Source of the DNA: Ascidia mentula
Lineage: Eukaryota; Chordata; Ascidiacea; Phlebobranchia; Ascidiidae
NCBI GenBank assembly: GCA_947561715.1
Contig: OX387201.1
Coordinates: forward strand, 19,358,001 to 19,422,000
Length of the DNA stretch: 64,000 nucleotides
Direction: 5' to 3'
Shown: positions 11,587 to 23,348 of the stretch, in pieces
Layout of the letters: every line of letters starts with the position of its first letter
Position numbering within the stretch: the first letter of the stretch is position 1
Position numbers and translations under genes: made by a program
The notes under the pieces: model-generated
The model's input: the letters and a program-made list of their open reading frames with translations, nothing else
Database searches by the model: none
Told to the model about the DNA's origin: nothing

Positions 11587-12307
11587 TCAAAAGGCTCTTC
11601 ACCTCAAGTAATTTAACCAACATATATAGCGAGAATCAATCAAATTGTTACCAACCAACATCACACACCTGTCATGGTGATAATGCCGACTGAGAATAAC
11701 AAATATCAAATATCGATGTTTTCATTGTAAGTGTTAATTCCAAATACGCGTGTATGAAGTGACAACCGCGATACGAGAAAAAGGCAATGTCACGCTTCGA
11801 TGCACATGATAATAGTGTGTTCGCCACAATGCAAACAAATGTGGGAACAACAACATGGACAATAAGGGCGGGGATGAATGTAGAGTAAAAATATCAATAA
11901 TATTACTACATAACAAACATCATAAACAAGCAATCGTTCGATGGTTTACAATAAAATGATTCGTCCCAAATGCTTGTAGCGAACCTTAGCAATAAGAAAT
12001 GTTCACTTTTATGTTAACACGTTTTTCCAACAGAAAATACTGATTGGCTCTGTACTACATCCTTGCGGTAAGCTCTCTTTAGCTGCTTTGTCACTTGGAG
12101 GTGTTGGAGGTTTTTATTGCAGACAAATGTGATGTCGTAATATTTCTCTGGTTGTTTTCCAAACTTCGACGACTTTAAACTTTCGACTCTAAAATGGAAA
12201 TGGGAATTTATGTTGTTTGTATTCTCCCTCGTAACCCAAATGTCTGAATCGTTGTGTAAACAGGGTTAGTGATTCCAAGCAGGGGTCTGTGGGATGGTGT
12301 GTCAGGA
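11587..12307. other. intergenic
   Basis: No gene seen. About 11753-11830 matches the reverse complement of about 25865-25940 (shared GCTTCGATGCACA and GTGTTCGCC), an unclassified interspersed repeat. Confidence 0.4.
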
Positions 12308-13118
12308 TATATACAGGAGAACCAAACAACACGTTTCAAGCAAGCTATGTAACAATACTAGAGTCAATATAACAGTATCAGTTAATCCAATTTAAATTCC
12401 TGTGTTTTCAGCAATATTATTACAACCAACAAATTTTTCAGGTTTGGAGAAACTGCATCAAATCACCAGTGCGTCCACTAGATGTCGCCTTCGTGTTGAC
12501 CTTCAGGATTTTTCCGGAGGCCAAGGTTTTGCCAAGTATAGGTAAGACTATGACGTATTTAACGTTTTCAAATTAATGCCATTGTTCCAACGATAATTTA
12601 CCCGATGCTGCCATGTCGTCATAACTAACAAAATCTTAAAAGACATTAGGGAAATACCCCCCTTATTACGTCAGATTCACAAAATTCGTGTTTGAAGTTT
12701 GAAGCAACACAGAATATTCTTGCTGTGTTTCAATGCATTTACTCGGTTCGGAATAATTATGAAAACAAAAAGTTTAGATACCGCACACACATAGGGATGG
12801 TAATCAACTCGTAACGACCCCACATCACCGCTCTTGAGGTTTGCGCGATCGCTTGGTCGCGGATTGCCGGGACCGAACTCAGTGGGGCTCGGATTGGGTC
12901 GAACGCCACCTTTTTGCGCTTAGAGAATCTGGCTGCAGAAAATTTTCTTTCCCTTGATTCCAAATCTTCTGAAGCGTATAGGCATCTGGAAGTCAGTTCA
13001 AGCGAAATTAACCACGGCCAACCGTTTGACAATTGATGGCAGCAATTCAGTGAATATTAGTGCTGTGTCCCACATCGATATATGGGATCAAATGGTTATT
13101 ATATTCTCCATTGTAACG
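12308..13118 (+). repeat. segmental copy of ficolin exon 7 with its flanks (pairs with 31736-32541)
   Basis: About 810 bp that align almost end to end with the ficolin intron-exon-intron stretch at 31.74-32.54 kb. No other ficolin exon is nearby. The shared flanking part includes a GC-richer block (12830-12950). The copy ends abruptly where the BEL/Pao sequence begins. Confidence 0.85.
12442..12541 (+). pseudogene. orphan fibrinogen-domain exon (copy of ficolin exon 7)
   Basis: An acceptor (TTTTTCAG) and a donor (GTAAGA) bound 100 bases, the same length and phase as 31872-31971. It encodes [12 protein letters not shown], then [17 protein letters not shown], the fibrinogen-domain strand region that normally reads LRVDL...AKY. 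It is open and still spliceable, but the exons before and after are missing, so alone it is a gene fragment. Confidence 0.8.
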
Positions 13119-13139
13119 GAGGTTTTCCAATTGTAACTC

Positions 13140-16100
13140 GCTCCAGAGGCACCTGCCCCAATATCAGCGTCCCGGGTTAAGCGCTCCTTAATTTGCACAA
13201 AAGGCATTTCCGCAAAACACTTCTCACCGCGGAATGTCCTTTAATTATCCAGTACTTGAGTCTTAGAGAAGCAAGAACATGTAGCACCCCACAATGTCCT
13301 TCTCTAATGTGGCAGTCCATGACTAGCAATTCGGTGACATGGTGCCGATACGGCATGATGATTTGATGCATACGTTCTTGGTCCAAATTCGCTCGTTGCA
13401 GTCGTCCTCCAACATACAGTACATCCTTAACGCGACACGGGTTGAGAGGACACAAATTAGATTTGTAATTGGGTGTAGTAGTATGGTGTAAAGCTTCTGC
13501 AAAACTCTCATAGTTCAACAAACATCTTACATCCTCCGGAAATGACTTTCGTTGCACAAGTCGAACAATGCTCAGTGTCGCATTTGTTATCTCGTGGGTT
13601 GTAAGTCCCTCAACTTCAAATGTTGGTCTTCTATCCTCTCGGCGAGAGAATTTCCAAATTATCCACCGTTTAAAACGCAGCAACCACGCGACCGCCCTCT
13701 GTAGCCTTTTGAAACACGAATAGCGAAGCAGCAAAAGATGCAGCACATCGGGAGACACAATCGTGACATACACACGCCGCTGCCTCTTTATCTCCAAATC
13801 GTCCTGGAATAAACCAATTTCCAAATTCGGCCGACTTGGCCAAAATTTCGCCCCCTTCTGCAAGAACTCCGGTCCTTCAAACCACGTCCGTACATTACTG
13901 TATTCCTTCGGCATTACACCACGCGAAGCAATATCCGCCGGGTTATCCTTGGTACCAACGTGATGCCACTGTGAAGGCTTCGACAACTCATGAATCACAG
14001 CAAGACGGTTGGCGACAAATGTCTGAAATCTTGTTGAAGTGTTGTGGATATAGTGCAACACGGTCAACGAATCGGTCCAAAACATCACGTTGTCGATGAC
14101 GTAATCCAACTCGCGCACCACCATAGCACCGAGCTTCGCCGTAATAACAGCGGCTACCAACTCAAGCCGCGGAACGGTAACGGGCTTTAAGGGAGTGACT
14201 CGGCTTTTGCCGCAAACTAATGAAATACTGACATGACCAACCGAGTCAACAAATCGAAGGTAGCACACTGCACCATATCCTAAATTACTAGCATCCCCAA
14301 AGCAATGTAATTGTACAGAAGTAAACCCTAAAGGTGGCCTTAAACAACGAGGAATGTGCAGGTGCTCCAACAGAGGCAATTGTCTAAGCCACTCTTCCCA
14401 GTGCACTAATGCATCTGAAGGAAGGGGGTCATCCCATCCTAAACTTAAGTTACAAAGACCCTGCAGAAGGCACCGCATGGGCAGAAGAAAAGGCTGCATG
14501 AAACCTCAGGGGTCGTACACTTGACTCATCATTGACAAAACCCCTCTACGGGTATATGACTTGGGTGATATGTTTACTCTAAACCCAAAAGAATCCTTAA
14601 CTATGTCCCATCGGACACCCAGTGTACGACCAACTAACTGGTGTTCAAAGTCTAAATCAAGGAAGGAAATATTGTGGTTTGAGCCAGGAAGTGACTCAAG
14701 AACCTCTGAAGAATTGCTTACAAATTTAGTCAAATGAAAGCCCCCCATATCCAATATTGTGGTAACGTCCCTTACCAAAGTAATTGCTTGCTTCGTAGAA
14801 GTGACCGACACCAGCCAATCATCCACATAAAAATTGTTTGAAACACTCTTTGCAGCATCTTCACCAACAAGATGGCTGTTATCCGACACGGTCTTTTTCA
14901 ATGCAAAACTTGCACAGCTGGGAGAACTTGTTGCTCCAAACAGGTGGACCATCATTTGATAATCAACTGGTGGCTTTGTGAAATCACCTGCACGCCACCA
15001 AAGAAACCGCAAAGAGTCACAATCCACAGGCAGGACTCTAACCTGATGAAACATGGCTTTAATATCCGCTATAATTGCCACAGGGTCTTGGCGAAAGCGT
15101 AAAAGCACACCAACAAGAGAGTTGGTCAAATCAGGGCCGTGAAACAGATTGTCATTAAGAGATGTTCCTTTGAACGTTGCTGCACAGTCAAATACAATGC
15201 GAAACTTCTTCCCAGTGGCATGATGAGGAATATACCACGTTTTATCAGTACGCTTCAGACATTCATCCGGAATCCGACGAGCAAATCCGTTTTCAATGTT
15301 ATTGGCAATCTTCTTCTTATATTGCTCACAAAGCTTCTCATCATTCTGTAAGCGACGCATAAGGTTCTTTAGTATCCTCTCTGCCATATTTCTATTGTAC
15401 GGCAGCTTTAGGTTATCAGACTTCCAGGACAGGCTCATTTGGTAATGTCCATCCACCAAAGTGGCCGTGCTTTCCATCACAGCAAGAGCCCGCTTGTCCT
15501 CCAATGAGTATGTGGGCTTATGACCTCCCTGATCCATGAAGTCTCGTCCAAATATTTCATCAAGTTGACCACACTGATCACAGCTAGTCTGTACAAAATT
15601 TACTGATGCTTGAGGCTTTCCCCTGTTGCGTTCTGTACCAAACAGACACCATCCAAGTGGTGTATGTAATGCATCAGGTTCTCCATGACCTCCACGGATA
15701 ATCTCTGTATATTCATGAACTTCAGGCAGATCAGCTGCCAGCAATAAATCAACCCCACCATCTCGAACCACGGGTAAGTCTAAATGGCTAATATGTGGGT
15801 ATCTTAAACTGTCTTCGCCAACAGGAATGCTCCCAGCCAAGCTGGGTAATTTCGGAACAACCCTAACATCAGTTAGGTCATAGACTACATCAGCGTGTTG
15901 TCCCACACCATGAACAGAAAGAGTCACACAATAACTATCAATCTTATGCGTCCCCGCTATAGTTTCAATAGACAAAGGATTCAACCTGCCACTAAGCCCA
16001 AGCTTATCCATTAGACGAGAACAGCACAGGGTCGTATTCGCACCATTATCCAAAAATGCATATGTAAGTACACATTTATCCGATGTAACAGTACGTACCT

Positions 16101-17430
16101 TGACGGGCACAACTTTCAATCGCACATTAAATGATCGAGCAGTAGACGTTGAAGCAACAACACCGACCCCATTTACCGTATCTGGGTCAATGGCGGCACT
16201 TGAGCTTCGCCCCTTACGTGACTGTCCCAATGCATTGTTAATCTTGCTCCAATGTGGCAGTGTATGATGCGACTTGCTACAACCTTTTACTTGGCATGTC
16301 TCCTCAGATGGACATGCATCAATGTAGTGTCCAGCCCCAAGGCACTTAAAGCACAGTCTGCAACGACGGGCCAACTGGTATTTCTCCTTGAGGGACCGTC
16401 CTATAAATGACTTGCAATCCTTTAAGCTATGTCGTCCACCGCAATCTCAACATTCCACCAACCCTTTACAATGATGTCCATCAGACTCCGTGTTCGCTAC
16501 AACCGTATTAAACACACTTCGAGATTGTTTACCAAACTGGTTCCTAACCTTTGTCTTTTGAGTGTCCCGCACAAGGTATTTCATCATCGGCGACAGAATG
16601 TCTTCACACTTAACTTCCAAGAAATTAAGCAAAGTCTGGAACGTTGGAGATATTCCTTTGAGTCTAAGTTTTGAACACTTTGTAATGAACTGTGCAATAT
16701 AATCCGGTGGCATTCTCTGAGCCACAGCCTCCAAATTCTGTGGCAAGTCCAGCGTGTAGCGACAACTCCATCTTCCAAACAATTTGTAACTTTCGGCTGC
16801 CTGCGCACGAAACATTTTCAAACCTCGAAAGTCATTTTCTCGCAGCTGGTTCCTTCCAATCAGTTTGTCCATATGTGCACGAACCACCAATTCAATTCGT
16901 CCATGACGATGGTGTAGTATTTTCAATGCTTCAGAATAGCCCATATCAGATGGAAAACTTTTGCATTCCACAATGTTAGACCTTGCACGTCCAGTGCAAA
17001 ACTCACAAAGGTAACTAAGTTTTTCAGAGTTACTAAGGTTCGTTTGATTGATCTGACGATCAAAGTTCTATACGTCGACGCTCAGATTCCATAGTTAAAC
17101 GACGTTGTTCATCTTCCAACGTTAAACGACGTTGTTCAGCTTCAACAAGCAGTTTTTCTTCCTCAATGGCAACTTGTTCCTGAGCATACTTTAGTGCCAG
17201 TGATTTTTCATCAACAAGTCTACGTGCACGCGAGCTGTTGGAACGCAAACTTTTTCCAAAGGAACCACAGTTTGTTGAAGCGTTTGATCTCCCTACAGAA
17301 CCATTTCCCGAGCGCACAACGTCCAGTATTTTAAACAGTTCCTTAGAAACATTGGGCTCCTCGCCTGATTCATCCATTCCAATCACCTATGCACGTTGCG
17401 TATTACGTCACAATGTGAACAGATCACAGA
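13140..17430 (-). mobile_element. BEL/Pao LTR retrotransposon fossil, broken
   Basis: In minus-strand order: gag-like charged N-terminus (about 17386-17060), gag body (about 16970-16450), CCHC zinc knuckles and aspartic protease with DNGANTT (about 16370-15950), BEL-type reverse transcriptase (about 15500-14510), RNase H and linker (about 14300-13700) and the start of integrase with HH-CC residues (about 13330-13180). The integrase core and both LTRs were not found, so the ends are approximate. It has a handful of breaks but long domains survive, suggesting modest age. Confidence 0.85.
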
Positions 17431-17821
17431 CGTAACTCAAAACAATGCAGTTTTGACTTTAGTTTTAAATTCAATGTAGGATACAGATCCTTAATTGCCG
17501 TGTACTTTTTTATATGCGTGCAATTCTCAACCTTTTATTCCAATTTGCAGTTTCACAGCAAACAGATAAATAAAACTAGAATAAACACGTTTTAAAACTA
17601 AATGCCTACACGGCTCCACCTTATTCAAATAGAATCCAAATCCAATCCAATTCAAGTAGAGATCACAGCCAAGAAGGCATTAAAATAACGTACAAATAAC
17701 TAGATTGCAATGGATACACTAACTCAACATTACAAGCACGCGCACAACCCAAACACAAAATAAGTTTCCGCGCATGAGTGCACCCACAGAAATCATACTC
17801 AGTTCTGTCCGTTACACTTAC

Positions 17822-18383
17822 CTTAAACCCACAAAATGATCTTGTTTTTTCATCATTCACATAAATATTCAAATCATCAGATGATAATGTGATTGAAAAT
17901 CTTCGAAACCGTTTTAAATTTTGTCTGGGACTCCACTAAAGGGTCTATGCAGTGGTGAGGTATGACATTAGTCCTTGAAATACTCACATGGAAATCATCC
18001 ACAAGATGCCATGTCGATTCTATCAATTCATGCACAAACATTTAAAACTGTACACAATAATTAAAGCAGATAATTTAATACCCTTTTCTCTGCTTTCGAG
18101 TGTTTTTTCAACGTTGAATTTAAATCCATCCAAACTTCTTTTAAGGGTACGGTATGTAAACATACGTTGCCCAATTTCCGTGCTCGTGGGGGAACGACCG
18201 GATTCGACCTCGGTGTTCCTGGGGTTTCAACGACTTGGTGTCTCCAAACAATGAAGAAATAGCTTGCGGTAAAGGCAAATTCACTTTGGTGCCAGCTTGA
18301 TCTACTTGCGTTAATTGCTCGTCGTTATAGCTAAAATCAGAATCACTGCCGTAAGCGTCACAAAGCGAAGCCAAGGCCGCCAT
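17822..18383 (-). pseudogene. USB1: USB1 pseudogene, exons 1 and 2 only
   Basis: A duplicate of the USB1 gene at 45 kb. Exon 1 (ATG at 18383) carries the family signature RGRIRSFPHEHGNWATYVYIPYP. It keeps the frame where the other copy slips, but then meets a stop directly after that motif because of a one-base change in length. Exon 2 (17822-18019) keeps DDFHVSIS with the first His-x-Ser catalytic motif but is 2 bases short. The exon with the second His-x-Ser motif is absent: similarity to the other copy ends just past the exon 2 donor. It cannot make a working phosphodiesterase. Confidence 0.8.
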
Positions 18384-18661
18384 TTTTTGACCAGAAATCA
18401 GTTTTCAAACTGGCACTTTTTAATCAAATATAAGGGAAAGCACCCGGAAAACCATTGAAGCGTGCAAACATCAACATCGGTATGAAATGCAACAGGGGGG
18501 AAACTTTGTTTCCCCTTACAATTACTAAACAGCTTAAACTGTACTGACTGCAGTGGAAACGTTACTGTTCGTTGGCGAGTTACTTGAATGGCGCGTTTGT
18601 AATGCTGGAAAGTGACCACGTGGTGCCGCTGTGCGTACATTTTCATCCCAGTGTTACGAAC

Positions 18662-19792
18662 GGTAGACACTTAAACCACCTCACGGATGGGCGAAACGGG
18701 ATTTCTCCGTTTCATGCGTGGCTACTCAACATTAGTTTCCACGAAAACTTTGCAATATTATAACTCTAATATTAAGTTTGTTTACGCAAAAACGTTGTTA
18801 CACACTAAAGGCCCGTTTACACTACAGACGATTCCGTGCTTGTTTTATTGTGCGCGCGTGCTGAGTTGTGCTGGGATGGGATGTGCCGGTCTGTGGTAGG
18901 ATGTGCTCGCTTTTGCTCGACGAGCATAAATTCGGACACAGTTGGGAACATTTCGGCACACATTAATGCGAGAGTGCAAGGCGACTGCTTAAAAGGAGAG
19001 GACATATATTATTTTAGTGGTGGTTGTGTGATGTGACCGCGTTTGACATGTGAGCGATTGTTTTGAGTGTGTGAAATGGTGCCGTAACTGCATAACAAAG
19101 CGGTGTGTAGAACGGCGTCAAAGCGGGATGCTGCTGTGAAAAACCATTGGTTCAATTATACCATCTTTGTTTTCATAATCTGTGTTGTTTGGTTCAACAT
19201 ACTGTAGTTTTACCTTGCGCCGTAAAAAATTAAGTAAAAGGAGTACCTGCTTTTTGATGAAGAATACGTACAGCCAATAGCAACAACTTCAATTTGTACC
19301 TGTAATAACGCTGGCGGGCCGAGAAATGCAAGTCAAGACTGACATCCTTAAAAAAGTATCAACGTAACTTGTCACTTGCACTTGTCGGTTTCGTGTTCAT
19401 TACAGGGAAATCCCCGTAGTCGTGCTCGATTATTCCAGTAGTGTAAACACCGTGTGTGCCAGACTGTGCTGTGCCGTGACATACTGTGTTCGTGTGTAAA
19501 CGGGCCTTAAGAGCATATTGTTCCTTGGTAGATTTGCCTAAAGACCCAGAATTTCGATACTTTAGGACGTGAGTAGCATTGCCGAAGCACGTCGTGCACG
19601 AAACAAACATTTCGTTGATGTAAGATGTGTTGCTTGCTTTTTAACATACCTCTATACAATGCCTTGATAGCTATTTTAGTTCCGAAGGAATAATATTTCC
19701 AACAAACATGTTTGAAAAGCTAGTTTAACCATTACACGATGAACCGGGGAAATCCCGTTTCGCCCGTCCGTGAGGTGGTTTAAGTGTCTCCC
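18662..19792. mobile_element. Mutator-like MITE, copy interrupted by another MITE
   Basis: Same element as 46149-46576: inverted ends of about 55 bp and the 9-bp target duplication GTTACGAAC at 18653-18661 and 19793-19801. It is longer here because a Harbinger-like element sits inside. No transposase. Confidence 0.75.
18809..19507. mobile_element. PIF/Harbinger-like MITE nested in the Mutator-like MITE
   Basis: The inverted ends AGGCCCGTTTACAC are perfect over 14 bp. The flanks carry a TAA duplication (18806-18808 and 19508-19510), the 3-bp TWA target typical of PIF/Harbinger. The partner segment at about 46290 is uninterrupted, so this is a clean presence/absence pair. Non-coding. Confidence 0.8.
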
Positions 19793-21117
19793 GTTACGAA
19801 CAGTTTAACCATTTAATAACATTTCTATGTTACTTGAACCCATGTGTGTATATGTGCACATTTGCATCACATCATCGCATTCCTTTGTTTCACAAAGCGT
19901 GCTCACTGCTCTATTTGCGGGAAATAGCCACAGTAATCGTTGAAATTAATCTAGATTAGACTTTGTCTAGATTCTAGTGATACTTTTAATGTTTGTGAAG
20001 CGTTATAAAGACTTAAAGGCCTGTCATGTGCCTCTTTCAGTGTTTTGTAAGCCAGTTGACTACGTAGCAAATTTGTGTCGTTTGCTTGTATGATTTAGAC
20101 GCCAAGCTAACTCTACAGTGCCTTTAGAAACGTGGTACTGTGAACTTCAGAAATCTCGACCCTGTCCTGTATGACTGTATGCGCTAAACTGTGCCCTGTT
20201 TGTACTGACTACCCCAATGCTGCACTGTTGCTGATGTATTGTGTCTCGCCCATTCTACACTGCGTACTGATTCGTTGTTCTTTCACTGCACAATATATTC
20301 ACTAAAAACCAAGAGACTGGGGTGCGGTTGCGAATATCTGACTCATCGTACCTGACGTTGGTACCTACGAAGACCCGGTATAGGCAGACCGATAGCGTAG
20401 GCCTATGCATCACTTTATTTATGATGATAATACCGAGCATCCGGTTTACCATGGAGCGCAGTCTGTAGTTTGTTCAAACCTTCAAGCAAAAATTACGCAG
20501 ATTACCTTAAGCTTATAAAAACCATTCCAACCAAATAGAAAAACCCGAAGAAAACAACCAAACAAACGGGAAACCCACATGGAATCGACCTTAACGGAAA
20601 CCCAATAGCAGTCGCTCTACTATGATAATTTTCAATGCACTCTGAAAACGAAATTAAGATCTTTTTAAATTAAATTTGTGGGCATTGGTAACGAATGACG
20701 CTCTATTTGGCTTCAGGCTGGTTGACAGCACTGGTGAATGTGTTTTTCTTTGCGAAAACGAAATGGAAACAATTTAGCATGTATTTTTTGTGTGTAATAA
20801 ATGTTGCAATATTCTGGGAAGATGTAAGTGCATGGTTGGACGCCAAATTGATGGAAAGAATTCTACTGACCCACTTTTGATGCAGAAAACGTAAATACGA
20901 ACCGATTAAAACTGGTTAATTTGTTCTTATTGGAAGCAAGATTTTGTATTTCAAAATGTAAATTAGTTAAATTGCAAGAGTGTTTTGAAATATTCCATAC
21001 AAAAGTTCAGTAAGTTTCGGCAGCAGAACGAAAAATCCACTGCCAACTAAAAATGGCAAAGAATTCAAACTAAAATGAAATGCATTCAAATTTAACCGCG
21101 ATTGTAGGGAACGATCT

Positions 21118-23348
21118 GTGTGTTTTTGTTACGCTGATTTTTATCCCACATTCCTTGTAACATGAAAAGTATGCTAGAAAATACGTGAACAGAAACATTA
21201 CAGGAGAACATTCCCTATGTTATTACAGGAGCTTGCCGAAAAACTACATTCTACATCGAAGAAATCAAACTGAAGTGGGTTGTTTTTTTAAACATGCACC
21301 GAGAAGGCAATGCGGAGAGAAAGGCAATGTGGAGTCGTTTAAAAGGTATGTTTTTTGCAAATTTTAGAACTGTGTCTTAGTGTTTGACACTGCTGTATAA
21401 AACTTTAATTATATTGATTGGTGATATTCTTGCTTTGTTTTTGCAGTACCCCAACTCCAGCAGCGGATTATATGACACCACTGTCTTCATATTGATGGAT
21501 TTAGCATAGTAAAAAACTTGATTTTTGCCTACAGCATACGTCATCATCACTTTCTGCAAATAAAATGCATTAAAACACTCGAAGCTACATGTACCTAAAA
21601 TAAACAAACAAATAAAACTGAAATGGTGATCACAATGTCCCCTACCACTGCATCTACACAACTGCAAACTTCACTGCAGTGCAAGGCCCTCTGACACCGG
21701 AAGCAGAAAGATAAGAGAGTGCGAATCAAAACAATGACGACCCGCAGCACGAACGCACGACGTCATTGAAAAACATTAAAACAATGGTGAAAGATGTTCT
21801 CCATCCATAAAAACACACAACACCAAACAAAACTGCCAGCAACTGCTTACGAATTCAGGGAGAATCATTTTTAAATGTTTATTGAAAGTTGGGTGCGGTT
21901 CTGCCATTTGGCTTCGCACACATCCAGTCCTTTGGCCATGGACTGTTCCACAAATACCACCGAAAAACAACTTGAAATGCTTATGCGCGTTCCTTCCGGT
22001 TGATGCGCGTTTGCAAAATGATGGCGCAAAGCCGTTTTGTCGTTGCTTCTCAACTTGCCTTTGCTTGAATTCCAAAAATGTCGCCCAAGGAGGGGGGGCG
22101 TTTATAAACGATTTGGGCCTGGCTCTTTAATTGCCCTTCTTTTTGTGTGAGCTTAAGAACCTAAGGAAATGCTGAACCCCAAGTTCTGTCTTTCGTTGTT
22201 GCGGTCCAATGCAGCTGTAATTATTGTTTTTCTTTCCTTTGAATATTTAGTGCTAGTGGACATTCATATGTCATAAGCCACAGGAAATGTTTTTGAAAAG
22301 GGTTTCCACCTTCGCGACCCATTAGCATGTCCGCCAAAAAAGTCTCGGTCTGACATCATGTTGGTTCGTATCGTCATCAGTGTTTAGTTCTTGGATCTAA
22401 CTAAGTTTTAAGACCAAATGCATGGACTCTGAGACGAAACTGCGATCTCTGTGATCCATGAGACCACATGTTAGGATCTAGGAGACCAAATGTTGTAACC
22501 CAAGAGACCACATTGCGATCTGAGTTGGACCGAATGTTAGGATCTGTTTATTTGTGGAAAGTGTCGCAAATATATAGGAACATATCAAAGATGACGCCAG
22601 AACAAAGAGATAATTGCTGCGATTACGCGACAAAGCAGACTTAGAAGAAGTAGCGAAAGTTGAATGACGTAACGCAAGCGAGATAACCAGCAATGGCGTC
22701 AGAAAGACGGGTGTAAATGTAAAAGAGTAGAAAGCAGTTTTGAAAGTTTAAACAAAATATTAAAATGTTTCGAAGCATGACAAGCCGAAGTTACATTCTT
22801 TGGCAAAAACGCAAGTTACTCAGTAAGTGTATTAATGCTGAAAAGCCTCAAAACTTTAAACAAGAAATCCAAAGCTAATATGCTGCTATACATTATGTGC
22901 AAACGTTTCGATCATCAGTGCAATTTGAGAAAGAGTTGCAACCAAGAAAGCGCTGAAGTAAGCAGGCAACTGAACGGGCGAAACATAACAACACCTCAAA
23001 ACATGATATGGGAGATTTAATACTGATGCGGATCACATAGTGTTTAATACAGATTAAATACAGAGTGCATATAATACAACTAACACTAAAAATAGGGATG
23101 GTGCCCTCAAAACCATTGGAGCGTGCAATAAATGAACTTTGTAGATTCAAATAATTGTGGAATTTCAGATAAAATAAATATATAGATCACTCTATTCAAT
23201 ATTTTAACGATTGAATTTTGATCAAAATTAAAATAATAATTGTTCCGATGTTAAAAATTGCGGTTATTCCCCTGCGGGTAGTTTTTCACCAATAAAATGA
23301 GTTGAAGAAAGAAAAGTTTAAAATTTTCCCCGATTCCATGTTCGAATA
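21118..23348. other. intergenic with repeats
   Basis: About 21785-22075 is an inverted, diverged copy of about 48450-48735. About 22396-22545 is a degenerate tandem repeat around GAGACCA...ATGTTAGGATCT. No gene was recognised. Confidence 0.45.

Larger units (their letters stand above)
17815..21117. repeat. segmental duplication, first copy (pairs with 45300-47908)
   Basis: Collinear high similarity over about 2.6 kb, interrupted in this copy by the 699-bp Harbinger-like insertion. It holds the USB1 5' exons, the Mutator-like MITE and about 1.3 kb of sequence without a gene. A 61-codon frame with a hydrophobic stretch (20695-20880) is conserved in the partner, but so is everything around it. 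Confidence 0.85.

Noticed and set aside
20695-20880. Small hydrophobic ORF conserved at 47485-47670
   Set aside because: The surrounding duplicated DNA is just as similar, so conservation of the frame means nothing.
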